From: Excoecaria cochinchinensis
Taxonomy: Eukaryota; Streptophyta; Magnoliopsida; Malpighiales; Euphorbiaceae
Direction: 5' to 3'
Assembly (NCBI GenBank): GCA_947683425.1
Contig: CANTUQ010000073.1
Span: 12,421,501 to 12,485,500, forward strand
DNA: 64,000 bases
Under the pieces are notes generated by a model. That model had not been told where the DNA came from, did no database searches, and saw only the letters and a program-made list of their open reading frames with translations. Of this stretch, positions 33,168-44,709 are shown one piece after another. Position numbers and translations under genes: made by a program. Positions within the stretch are counted from its first letter, which is position 1; every line of letters begins with the position of its first letter.

Positions 33168-34430
33168 CTGAGGCAGCCCTTACCTTTTTGCTGTGTGGAA
33201 TGTTGCGACTTGTTGCCGTTGAGCTGTAGCGCTATCAGACTGTGGCTCGTTTGCAATCTTTTCTATCGCATTGTCCCGCTCGCCTCCGGTTGGCTTGCAC
33301 GGCGTCTGTGAGATGCGGTGTACTCTAACCCCAATCCCGTTGCGATCTGCTCTATCGCTAGTGCCCCGCTAACCTCGTCTCGGTCTGCACGGTAGCTAAT
33401 CCATCCCGCTGGCCTCATCTTGGCTTGCACAGTGTCTGTGAGATGCGGCATTCTCTAACCACAGTCCCATTGCGATTTGTTCTATCGCGTGTGCCCCGCT
33501 GTCCTTGTCTCGGCATGCACGGTGTGAGGTGCAGTGTCTCTAACTCCAACCCCTGTTGCGATCTGTTCTACTACTGGTACCCCGCTAGCCTCATCCTGAC
33601 CTGCACGGTGTCTGTGAGATGCAGTACTCTCTGACTACAACCTCTGTTTGCGATCTGTTCTATCGCTGGTGATCCACTAGCCTTGTCCCGGCCTGCACGG
33701 TGTCTGTGAGATGCAGTATTCTCTGACTACAACCTCGATTTGCGTTCTGTTTTATCGCTTGTGATCTGTTAGCCTCGTCCCTGCCTGATTGCCCCCGGCA
33801 TAATGTGAATGAAGAGGTTTGCTTTTCTGGGCAGTTTCTGATAAGGTTAAGCTGAACCCACCTCTCGGATCATCTCAGGATTGAAGCTCTATCGCTAGTG
33901 CCCCGCTAACCTCGTCTCGGTCTGCATGGTAGCTGATCCATCCCGCTGGCCTCATCTCGGCTTGCACAGTGTCTGTGAGATGCGGCATTCTCTCACCACA
34001 GTCCCATTGCGATTTGTTCTATCGCGTGTGCCCCTGTCCTTATCTCGGCATGCACGGTGTGAGGTGCAGTGTGTCTAACTCCAACCCTTGTTGCGATCTG
34101 TTCTACCACTGGTACCCTGCTAGCCTCATCCCGGCCTGCACGGTGTCTGTGAGATGCAGTACTCTCTGACTACAACCTCTATTTGCGATCTGTTCTATCG
34201 CTGGTGATCCACTAGCCTTGTCCCGGCCTGCACGGTGTCTGTGAGATGCAGTATTCTCTGACTACAACCTCGATTTGCGTTCTGTTTTATCGCTTGTGAT
34301 CTGTTAGCCTCGTCCCGGCCTGATTGCCCCCGGCATAATGTGAATGAAGAGGTTTGCTTTTCTGGGCAGTTTCTGATAAGGTTAAGCTGAACCCACCTCT
34401 CGGATCATCTCAGGATTGAAGGGATTTGGA
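33168..34430 (-). repeat. 3' minisatellite of element A with 538-bp duplication
   Basis: Units of about 100 bp contain, in element sense, CATCTCACAG...CGTGCAGG...GAGGCTAGC and a stem-forming GTAGTCAGAGAGTACTGC word. A block of 538 bp is repeated in tandem (33351-33888 and 33889-34426) with few differences. No coding. The same family lies at the same place in element B (43600-44580). Confidence 0.85.
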
Positions 34431-34460
34431 ATATTTTTGAAAATAACTTGATGTTCTGAA

Positions 34461-34874
34461 GAGACTGAGAAAGCCTTAAGAAAAGGTCTTAAATGTAATG
34501 CTCCAAAGAGACCGAGAATGCCTTAAAAAGGTCTTAAAGATAATGCTCCAAAGAGACTAAGAATGCCTTAAATAAAGGTCTTAAATGTAATGTTCCAAAG
34601 AGACCGAGAATGCCTTAAAAAGGACTTAAAGATAATGCTCCAAAGAGACTAAGAATGCCTTAAATAAAGGTCTTAAATGTAATGCTCCAAAGAGACCGAG
34701 AATGCCTTAAAAAGGACTTAAAGATAATGCTCCAAAGAGACTGAGAATGCCTTAAAACAAGGTCTTAAAGATAATGCTCCAAAGAGACTGAGAATGCCTT
34801 AAAAAAGGTCTTAAAGATAATGCTCCAAAGAGACTGAGAATGCCTTAAAAAGGTCTTAAAGATAATGCTCCCAA
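34461..34874 (-). repeat. 46-bp tandem array, about nine units
   Basis: Plus-strand units read GAGACTGAGAATGCCTTAAA...GGTCTTAAAGATAATGCTCCAAA. Starts are at about 34461, 34508, 34553, 34600, 34645, 34692, 34737, 34783 and 34830. Alternate units share variants (ACCG, ACTA), so a two-unit block was also duplicated. Confidence 0.9.
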
Positions 34875-35511
34875 GAGACTTTGATGCGCACTGGGAGACT
34901 TTGATGTCGAGCCTCCAGAGAGAAAATTATGTTTGACCCTCCTCAGAGAAAAATTATTATTTGAGGTTTTGGTTCCTTGCCCGCAAGCGGATAGGTTTCC
35001 ATGTCTTTAGTGATTTTTCTGTTTTTATTTTGGTGAATTTGTACACTTTGGATGCATTCGAATTTTTATAGTATGTTGGATTTTCAAGGCCTTGAAAATA
35101 TCTTCTTTTTGTTTTGTTATTTTGCTTTGTTGGTCTTTGTTGTTGTTGTAGCTTGAGAAATTTGTTTTTGCTTGAGATTTTGTACATTTGAATTTGGATT
35201 TTGTACACTTATTGTGTGATGTGTGTGAGCGTGCCCCTTATGACAGAAAAACTTACCTGTTCGCTCCTGGCATAGTGTGCATGGAAAGGCTTATTCTTTT
35301 CCCTCTTGGGAGCAGGTCCTTGAGATTCTTCTCTTGTGAGGACTTCATCTTGATCTGATTGTTTGGCAAGGATGAGCGCCGATGCAGAGCTAAAATTGTA
35401 CCTCGGCTCACTTTCGCATCTGATTTCCTTTAACTAAAGTATGTGTGGGTAGTCTGGCTTCTCAAAGGATCTTCTTTTCTGTAGATTTGTGCGATTCCTG
35501 ATTGCCTTTAG
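34875..35511 (-). other. Element A interior up to the B insertion
   Basis: It contains two degenerate 20-bp units like those of the 43285-43484 array (CATCAAAGTCTCCCAG in element sense), and a CAGGTAAGTTTTTCTGTCAT segment near 35253 that recurs in element B at 43024. The 83-codon frame 34957-35208 has no domain. The stretch ends with CATGG, the left TSD copy of element B. Confidence 0.6.
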
Positions 35512-35986
35512 CATGGTGTAGACACCGGGTTCTGAGCCAGTTTTTGATGGCAATTTTGGGTCCTTGATAAATTCCTCCAAACAAAAAAATATAATAATAA
35601 ATACATAAAATGTATAGGTAAAATTAAAAATTAAAAAATTAGAAAAAATAATAAAAAATATATAGGATTAGTTTAATTTAATTGGATAACTCAAAAATTA
35701 AGATTAGGTTAATTTAATTAGTTAATGTAAATTAATAATTAAGATTAGTAGATTAATTAGTTAATATTTTAGGATAATTAAAAATGAAAAAGGAAATCAA
35801 TATAGGGCTTGATTAGAAAAAAATATATGTGAGATTAATTAAATTAAATAGGTATAAAAATATAGAGTATTTAATTAATAGAGTATTTAATTAGTTAGTG
35901 TGTTAGTTTAAGTAAATTAATTAAAGTTAAAAAATGGGAAAATGGAGGAAATTACCATGTGCACCTAATTAACCCTAATTTTAGGG

Positions 35987-35994
35987 TATAAAAA
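35987..35994 (+). promoter_or_regulatory. TATA box of element B LTR
   Basis: TATAAAAA preceded by a small inverted repeat CCCTAATTTTAGGG. It is duplicated exactly at 45164-45171 in the 3' LTR. Confidence 0.6.
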
Positions 35995-36686
35995 GAAAAG
36001 AATGAAGAATGAGAAAGGAGCTCTCTCGGCAGATGAAGGCAAAAAGACCAAGAAAAAGAAAAGGAAAAGAGAAAGAAGAGAGGGAGGTCGGCTAAGCAAG
36101 GAAAAAGCCAAAGAAAAGAAAAAGAAAAGAAAAAGAAAGGGAGAGCTGAGAGCAGTGGTGGCCGGCCATAAGAGAAGAAGAAAAGAAATAGAAAAGAGAG
36201 TAGAAAAGAGAGCAAAAGAGAGAGGGAGTATAAGACATAACAAGAGAGAGCAAGGAAAAAGGGACCAAGATCAAAGGAAAATAAAAGGGGAATAGAAAGA
36301 ATAGGAGAGAAGAGAGGAGCAGCCACGGTAACCGAAGACACCGGACAGAAGAGAAAAAGAAGAAAAGAGAGAGGAAGGAGGCGAGGCCTCCGCCGGCCAG
36401 CCACGGCGCCAAACCTCCGCATGCGCCCAGCCGGAGTGAAGAGGAGACCTGGACGAAGCCGATGGTGGTCGCCGATCAGCCGCAGTCGCCGGCGTGGAGG
36501 AGATCGGCGAGGGAAGAAAGGACGCTGCCGACGCGACTTTCGGCCTACTCCGGCGACCTTACGGCGCATAACCAACGACGATGGACTCCCAGCGATCCGA
36601 TCTACCTCGCGGTGGTGCAGGTGTCGACCACCGGCGGCTCCGGCGAGGGAGATCCGGTGAGTCCTATTTATATTTATTTATTTTAA

Positions 36687-36689
36687 ATA

Positions 36690-36727
<38 letters not shown>

Positions 36728-36799
36728 TAATATTAATATTATTATTATTATTTTGGTTATTTATTATTATGTTTTATTATAATTATTATAATAATAATA

Positions 36800-36843
<44 letters not shown>

Positions 36844-36967
36844 GTTTTATTATTATTATTATTATATATTCATTTTATATTTATTGATATTATTATAATT
36901 ATTATTATTATGTTTTATTATAATTATTATTATTATTACTCTTATATATTCATTTTATGTTTATTGA

Positions 36968-37007
<40 letters not shown>

Positions 37008-37010
37008 TCA

Positions 37011-37083
<73 letters not shown>

Positions 37084-37093
37084 TCATTTTATG

Positions 37094-37135
<42 letters not shown>

Positions 37136-37532
37136 GTTATTATTATTATTATTTATTTATCTTTAATATTATTGTGTTATATTATTATTATTATTGTTAT
37201 TGTTGATATTATTTATTTTATATTATAATTATTATTGCTATTTGTAGGTTATTATAATAATTATTATTTTTATTATTATTCAAATTTATTATTATTGTTA
37301 TTATTATTATGATTAAGTTAATATTGTTATGATTATTATTGTTAGTTATAATTGCCGTGTTACATTATTATGGTTATTTATGGTCATTAATGTTACTAAT
37401 TTATGTTCATTTCATATTATAATTATTATTGATATTATTATTGTTGTGTGATTATTTTTATTGTTGTTAGTATATTATCATCATCATTATCATTTGGTAC
37501 ATGTTATTATTATTTTGCATTACTATCATTGC

Positions 37533-37596
<64 letters not shown>

Positions 37597-37600
37597 TAAT
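36687..37600. repeat. (ATT)n-rich tract in the 5' LTR of element B
   Basis: Several long ATT runs (for example 36800-36842, 37015-37078, 37535-37594) separated by short unique pieces. The 3' LTR has shorter runs at 45864-46225, which accounts for much of the length difference between the LTRs. Confidence 0.95.
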
Positions 37601-38592
37601 TTATATATCTTAGCATTATTATTTTATGATATTACCGCAAGCATTATTATTTTTATTTGATTATTATAATTGTCATCATATTTTGCATCCATTAATTCTT
37701 CTAATTTAATTCATTTAATCGTTCATTTAGAATTTATTTATTTATTCGAAAAAAATGTAATTACTATTTTATCTTGTTTTATGTATTTGTGGTCTGTAAT
37801 AATAAAACGATTTTCGACCGCTCTTAAAAAGAACCACCACACAAATGTTTTCCACCAAATAAAATATTGGTTAATAAAACTGGACCAATGTCCTCATTTT
37901 CATCTCGAGCCAAAAGGTTTAACTTGATTTGAGAATTCTATACTTTTTTGTAAAATGAGTATTTGGGAACCAATGTTCCCGTCTAAATGAACATCCCGAT
38001 TTATGCTTGTTTTGTACCTTATTTATAATGGGGGTTGTATTCCGCCCGTAATTTTATTGTAATTTACTTTTGAATGCTTCATTTTAGTTTCGCTTTTATT
38101 TTCTGATTTTACGTGAATGATTGCGCCTTTTCATTAATTGCATCGTGTGGAAAGAGGGTGAAATAATAAATTCAAAACTTAATTGTAAAATTAATCAAGA
38201 TACGAATAAATGAGAAGTTCCGAACCTACCTCTGGTCTTTGGGCTTAAAGACGCTAGAGGTCTATCCGATCATTCGTTGGAACTAAGACCTCCAAGACAC
38301 CTCTTGTGTCACGAGACTTAGACGTTAATCCTAGGCTCCTTTGGGAGAGAGGTTTACCCTCCAAGACCCCTTTGGTTGGCCCAAAATGGATAATAAGCGC
38401 AGTCTTAGGCTCTCTGAGGCGAGAGAAGCTTTCCCAATGTTCTATTGGGTGGCGACTCCATGAAACCTCCTTGTTGCCCAAAATAGACACACTTGCAATT
38501 CGTCGCAAGTTGTCAACGGACCCACAAATGCCCCGATCGCCTTCGAGCGGGTGGTCGTACGGGCGGCACGCGGGGCTCGATGCGCGTCACAG

Positions 38593-38610
38593 TGGCGACT
38601 CCACTGGGGA
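38593..38610 (+). promoter_or_regulatory. tRNA-Arg primer-binding site of element B
   Basis: TGGCGACTCCACTGGGGA one base after the LTR end. It matches the 3' end expected of a plant tRNA-Arg, the primer of Ogre elements, and is identical to the PBS of element A. Confidence 0.8.
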
Positions 38611-39300
38611 TGTACTCGAGACTTCGATTCGAAAGTACCTTGATTAAAATTTACAATTAAATTTTAGTTTACAAATTTTGCTTTCTTTCAAAATTGCATT
38701 GCATCGCATTACAGGTTTAGATCTATGCTAGCTTGTTCCCTTTATAGACCCCAGTGCATTCCCGAAGCACGACCCTATGTTCACTCAATATAGGGAAGTG
38801 TTAAGGATAATCACCAGCCCAGGCCTTGTACCGTCATGGTATATCAAATGGTGACCCGATTGGCCGTTACGCTCGTGATGAGCTAGACCTATTGGCAGGG
38901 ACCATGCTTGGGTAGCCCTAAAATATCATCACCTTGGACCAAAGCCCATATAATGGATCTAGATATTTCCATTAGGGGGCATCTGCCATAATACATTGCT
39001 TGTGTACTGGGTTATTGTGTATTGGACAAATCTAAATGAATTTAAATGTTCACTCCTTAAAGACTTTCATACCCGAGGGGTGTGTTTTGATTTATTTGGA
39101 TTGTTTAAATACACGATAGCGGAAAATTCATTTGCATGCATTTTTAATAATGAGAGTTCGTGCTTCGCAGCACGCTGTACGCACTCATTGCGTTCCCCGT
39201 TAACCCATGGGCCAAGCCTACCTAGGGAAAGAGCCCGCACGACCCCCTGTGTGATAAAAATAAGGTTAGGAGGAACTCTTTTCTTGTGCGTGTATTTGTG
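38611..39300 (+). other. Conserved leader of element B
   Basis: Shared with element A (52640-51960, minus) over most of its length. Matching blocks include GCATTCCCGAAGCACGACCC, AAGTGTTAAGGATAATCACC, GGCAGGGACCATGCTTGGGT and CCATGGG near 39200. No conserved reading frame, so conservation is at the RNA or DNA level. Confidence 0.65.
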
Positions 39301-42300
39301 CTTGTACATTCTTTTATGAGTAATAATAGTAAATAAAACACATGCATTTTGTCTCATGTATAACTCTTTTCATACAATAATAGAACCTGTGAACTCTATA
39401 TATAAAATTACTTGTATCATAATTTGTGAATATGAACATGACATGTATTTGTCCTGCATGTACATACATAGCAGCGCTTGTCACGACTCACACTAACATT
39501 ATGACATCCATAACATCCATCATGTACTATAGCCAGTACATACGGCATGCGTCCCTGAAGGTACGTATTGACATGCATCATAATACGCATAGACATACTA
39601 CCACCATGACACATAAAAAAAATAAAATAATAATAAAAAATAATGTCAAATCAAAATAATGCTTTCATAATGTGTCATGGCATTTACATATCCGTATTCT
39701 CACATTACACATGTACATAAACATTGTGCACTGGAACATACATATACTATTGCATGTCATAGTGTGCCCACATTAGCATACTTCATTAGACTAGACATTA
39801 TACACATCATGACACTTTGCATCTCTCACACTGTGTGCCATATCATGAACATGAATTATCATACATGCGTTATGCCATGCATATATGAATGTTACATCAT
39901 GCATGTTAGTCACTGTATATACCATACCATGTTTTTGCAGGCATACCACGTAAATAGACATGTTTTTTAAACCTATTCATTTTTCGCAACCACTTTTGTC
40001 CCATCTCATGTGCATTATTTGTATATATTTTGCACTTTTATGTATGTGAGTTTTGCCATTTCTCGCGACTCATTGGTGCAGATTACCATGCTAGGTCGTC
40101 TTCACCTTGCATCACGTATTCCTATCTTGTCTAAATTATGCCATGCTCACATGTACCTTGTATCATGAACATCCATCCCCGTGTTGTGCCATGTTTTACA
40201 CTCATACCTTCGTTACACGTTGTTTACATGTACACTGCAAATTTATATATGCACATCATTTGTCATACATTATTTATCACACACTCATAATTCCTTTTGG
40301 CAGATATTTCACGAACAGACATCTGTGCACATATTTTATGTACATATTTCCATACAATTTTTTTTCACACATATCTTGCACATATAGCTCCTTATATGCA
40401 TTGCTAATATGCACGATACTATTGCGTGCGCCGTTTCATGTACATGGTTTTTAACACATAATTTGTACATTTTAAAAAAAAATAAAAAAATAAAAATTCT
40501 TTGTGCCTACATGATTTTTGTGCATATAAATTTTGATAAGATAAAATTTTTGTGTTAAGTTGTATCCTAAAACGCTGACATATTTGCACCTCATTAGGGT
40601 ACCTCTAATTCAAAGTTCGACTCTGCCTAAGTAGTTCTCAACTATGAATGGCTTTGATCTTAATGCTAGAATTATGTGTTTCATCCTACTTTGAATTAAG
40701 CAAAAGGTATATACGTTTGATCTTTGAGAGCTAGATCACTTGAAAATATTTGACTATACCATGTCATTTCTAAGTTCAGAGCACTTTTGGCCCATTTTGA
40801 GAATAAAACTGAAAAAAAACTAGTTGCAATTAGGGGCTTTGATGAAAACTCACTAAGAGCACTAGAACCTTTCCGATTACCCATTAAAGCGACCCCTGGA
40901 TAAGGCTGAATCTAGAAAATGATTTAGGCACCATTTTTTTGTATAGCTCTCTAAATGACCATTTTCTACCTTTATTTTGCAACCACTTGTTAGCCCCTTG
41001 AGCCTTTATTTCGGTATGCTAAATGCGTACCAGTTTTTATTGTTACACACGTTAAAACTACCCCATTCACTTAAAATGATTTTGGCTTCCCCTTAGAATA
41101 ATGGCTGCTTTAGTAAGGATGGATGTACGTTATGATATTTTTTCGGACCATCAAAAGTCACCACGCTAAAAATGGATTTACACTTTGGGGAAAAGAGCCT
41201 CAATTTTTGAGAATTCTTTGAGCTATCAATAATCACCCTGATAAGGATGGGTTTACCCCTTGAGAAAAATTTTCAATCATCGATAATTTTTAGGCTACAC
41301 TTCTGGAAAAGGGTTTGAATCATCGATAAAATTTTTGTGTAATTAGAGACATGAGCTTGCGAAAAGAAAAACAAAAGAGAAAAAAAAAACGAAAAAAAAA
41401 AAAGCAAAAAAAAAAAACACAAAAAAAAACGTAGAGCTCATGGTAGTACCCCTTGATGAGTTTCAGTAGCTATCTTTTTAGCTTAATTTTTATACTGAGC
41501 TTAAGTATTACCAAATTCAAATCCAAGAATATCTAGACAGTATACAATTGGGGTTGGGAATGGTCCTTTCATCCGTCGAATGAACGTTGCGGCCATTTTT
41601 CTCCAGTGACTTAATCCTCCTTTGATAACCATCTACCTGAGCCTAACGTTAGAACCAAAGTAAGACCTCTTGATTCTTGGTTCGGCCTTATCTAATCAGC
41701 AGAGATGACCTTCTAATAAGGTTTGGTACGTAGGAAGAGGCATATGGTGTTTCTTAAGCTTCAAGCGAGAAGCCATGAGTGCATTTATGCATTCGAGTTG
41801 AGTCTTGCCCTCGATATTGCATCTAGAATTTGCTTTTCAAAAATGAAAAATCTTGTTTTGGCCTTTTGCACATACACACAGAGATTGCGTGGTATGCCTC
41901 GTATTTACATGTTGGTTTAGTAAACCTTGATGTCTACACATTTATCTTCTTGCACTTTATTGGGAATGACTCCCGAATTCTTTTGCTGAGATTGAATCAG
42001 TTGAGAATGTGGTTCATTCAGTACTTTCAAAGGCAGATAGAAAATTCGAGTTTGGGGTACCTAATAGGTTGCACTCATTTTACAATCTTGGGGTATTTCT
42101 TATCACTACCCATGAAACACTCCCAACAACATTCTTCGTACATATGCTTTCTGTAAATGCTTTTACGCATAACTGTAGCAAATATTCTCAATAAATAGTT
42201 TTACTTGTACAATTCTTGGTGCATGTCTTTTGGCATAAGAGATTTAGCGAATATATTTCATAAGTGCTTTTGACGCATGTGGCTCTTTATGGGCATATCC

Positions 42301-42837
42301 TTTGCCAGCATCTTGCATTCACATTTTTTGCTTGCATTCAATGCACATATATATGATTTTTCCTACATATGTTTCATGCACATAGTTGTATGTGCACACA
42401 TCGAACACACCCAATTCTTTACATAGCTTTCATGTATATAACATATCCCACCTGTCTTTGCATATGATTTTTTTTCACATCTATGCCGATGAATGACACT
42501 TTACCACATGCATGATCATTTGCATGCATGGTCATTTGCACATAGTTTGCATACACAATCTCTTTGCATATATCTCTCATGCATGAACTTTTTGCATGTC
42601 TTTCTCGTTCATGATCATTTGCAAATATGTTAGAATAACGATTTTTAGCACATGTTCCATAATCTTCCACATGGATATAAGCCATTGGCATATATGACAT
42701 ACGCATAAGCATTTCAGGATCATAGTCCTTTTCATGTCATTTTATAAATGCATAGCCTTTCACATACATTCCATGCATACATGGTGTCCAATGCACAGTA
42801 GATAATATACATCGGTCTCACGTCGACAAGGCAAAAT
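39301..42837 (+). other. Coding-free interior of element B
   Basis: AT-rich and packed with ATGCAT/CATG words between 39420 and 40460 and again 42240-42790. An A-rich stretch with AAAAAAAAAAAACAC-type runs lies at 41370-41430. All frames are short (up to 115 codons), His/Tyr/Cys-rich and without domains. I see no gag, protease, RT or integrase remnant. Confidence 0.6.
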
Positions 42838-42985
42838 CTAAAAGTCCTTTGAGGAAGCAAAATCTCAAAATCCTCTGAGTGGGAAAAATTTCTAAGTCCT
42901 CTGAGGAAGCAAAGATCTCAAAGTCCTAAGGAGGCAAAATCTAAAAGTCCTCTGAGGAGGCAAAATCTGAAAGTCTTTTGAGCAG
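42838..42985 (+). repeat. AAGTCCTCTGAGGA tandem repeat
   Basis: Five degenerate units of about 25-35 bp carrying AAGTCCTCTGAGGAGGCAAA. CCTCTGAGG is itself palindromic. Confidence 0.75.
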
Positions 42986-43284
42986 GAAGCAAGCCTATTC
43001 ATACATGCCATACCGGGGGCAAGCAGGTAAGTTTTTCTATCATAAGTTGTACGCTCACACACATCACACAAAGTGTACAAAATTCGAATTCAAATGTTTA
43101 TATACATTTTGCACACATGCTCCCACACACATACAATATTTTGTATGTATTGCCATGTACGTGACTCAGGGGAAAGGTCCGAATAGAACCCATGCTTAAA
43201 GGTGATCCAAATGATGGGTTCAGCTTAACATTGTCAGACACTACCGAGAAAAGCAAGCCTATCCAAGCTGTGCCAGGGGACAAT

Positions 43285-43484
43285 CAGTGAGCATCAAAGT
43301 TTCTCAGTGAGCATCAAAGTCTCCCAGTGAGCATCAAAATCTCTCAGTGAGCATTAAAGCCATCAAAGTCTCCCAGTGAGCATTAAAGTCTCCCAGTGAG
43401 CATCAAAGTCTCTCGGTTAAAGCCTCTCAGTGAGCATCAAAGCCTCTCGGTGAGCATTCAAGTCTCCCAGTGAGCATCAACTGA
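43285..43484 (+). repeat. 20-bp tandem array CAGTGAGCATCAAAGTCTCC
   Basis: About ten units of mostly 20 bp, two with small indels. Element A carries only two degenerate units at the matching position (34868-34910) but has expanded a different 46-bp unit beside them. Confidence 0.9.
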
Positions 43485-43599
43485 CAACGACCCCAATAGG
43501 CAGGTGCTGCTACAGGTACGTATCTCTTTTATAATTTACCCTACAAATTTGTGTTTTCCTTTTTTTTGCAGAAAAAAGAAAGTTCAATATAAACATCAG

Positions 43600-44580
43600 C
43601 GATAGAATACATCGCGACGGGACTGCAGTTAGAAAACACTGCATCTCACAAATTGAGGTTGTAGTCAGAGAGCACTACACCTCACAAGGCGGGACTGCAG
43701 TTAGAGAACACTGCATCTCACAATTGAAGTTGCAGTTAGAGAACACTGCTCTTCACACTGGGATTATAGCCAGAGAGTGCTACATCTCACAGTTCACGTG
43801 GCAGCCAGAGAGTGCTACGCACCTTGCAGATCGGATGGGGGTTAGCAAGGGAACTTCACCAATCGAAGTTGCAGTTAGAGAACACTGCTCTTCACACCGA
43901 GATTGTAGTCAGAAAGCACTGCATCTCACAGTTCACACGGTAGTCAGAGAGTACTACACACCTTGCAGATCGGATGGGGGTTAGCAAGGGAACTTTACCA
44001 ATTGAAGTTGCAGTTAGAGAATACTGCTCTTCACCTTGAGACTGTAGTCAGAAAGCACTGCATCTCACAGTTCACGCGGCAGCCAGAGAGTGCTATGCAC
44101 CTTGCAGATCGAATGGTGGTTAGCAAGGGAACTTCACAATCGAAGTTGCAGTTAGAGAACACTGCTCTTCACCTTGGGATTGTAGCCAGAGAGTGCTACA
44201 TCTCATAGTTCACGCGGCAGCCAGAGAGTGCTACGCACCTTGCAGATTGAATGGGGGTTAGCAGGGGAACTTCACAATCAGAGTTGCAGTTAGAGAACAC
44301 TGCTCTTCATAGATCGAGGTTGGAGTTAGAGAAACTACATCTCACTCCGTGCAGGTCGAGACGAGGCTAGCGGAACACTCGTGGTAGAACAGACCACAGA
44401 TCGAGGTTGTAGTCAGAGAGCACTACATCTCACAAACTCCGTGCAGGCCGAGACGAGGCTAGCAGAACACTCGTGGTGGAACAGGCCACAAATAGAGGTT
44501 GTAGTCAGAGAGCACTACATCTCACCAAAGCTGCGCGAGCCGAGACGAGGCTAGTAGAAATAGGTCGAGACGAGACCGGT
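43600..44580 (+). repeat. 3' minisatellite of element B
   Basis: Composite units of about 134-139 bp (marked by GTTAGCAAGGGAACTTCAC at about 43841, 43979, 44117, 44257) are built from shorter units, each with a stem word such as GCAGTTAGAGAACACTGC, GTAGTCAGAGAGCACTAC or GTAGCCAGAGAGTGCTAC. The distal part shares CGTGCAGG, GAGACGAGGCTAGC and the stem word with element A. Confidence 0.88.
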
Positions 44581-44695
44581 AAGGGCACATGTACCAGCGC
44601 CAACAAGGTAAGGTCCGGCATCCCCAGGTATGTAATTCTCTCTCTTCCTTCTTTGAATTTTGGCTCACCTAGGTGTCTAGGCACTAGCTTCTCCA

Positions 44696-44709
44696 AAATT
44701 GGGGGCAAC
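44696..44709 (+). promoter_or_regulatory. Polypurine tract of element B
   Basis: AAAATTGGGGGCAAC directly before TGTAGACACC at the 3' LTR. Confidence 0.75.

Larger units (their letters stand above)
35517..38591 (+). repeat. 5' LTR of element B
   Basis: 3075 bp. Order: AT-rich U3, TATA box, a purine-rich leader (about 35997-36390), a CpG-rich block (36395-36655), a CCGGTGAGTCC donor-like site, long (ATT)n tracts and a conserved U5. The 207-codon minus frame and the poly-Tyr/Ile frames come from the purine tract and ATT repeats and are not conserved in the other LTR. Confidence 0.9.

Noticed and set aside
35952..36575. Minus-strand frame of 207 codons, Phe/Leu/Ser-rich, with similar frames at 45129-45597
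   Set aside because: It lies antisense to the purine-rich LTR leader; composition is that of the tract, and indels between the two LTRs shift the frame.
36769..37206. Open frame of 145 codons rich in Tyr and Ile
   Set aside because: It is a translation of (ATT)n microsatellite sequence and differs in length in the other LTR of the same element.
38593..38610. tRNA-like sequence
   Set aside because: Only the 18-base complement of a tRNA 3' end is present here, as at the other PBS sites; no cloverleaf can be formed from the flanks.
39677..40454. Frames of 97-115 codons rich in His, Tyr and Cys in element B
   Set aside because: They arise from dense CATG/ATGCAT words; no similarity to gag or pol and no counterpart in element A.
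43285..43484. Regular 20-bp repeats that might suggest a CRISPR array
   Set aside because: Units are adjacent with no unique spacers, the setting is a plant retrotransposon, and no cas genes exist.
43516..43571. Possible intron between CAGGTACG and a TTTTTTTGCAG acceptor
   Set aside because: At 56 nt it is shorter than usual plant introns, and there is no exon evidence on either side.
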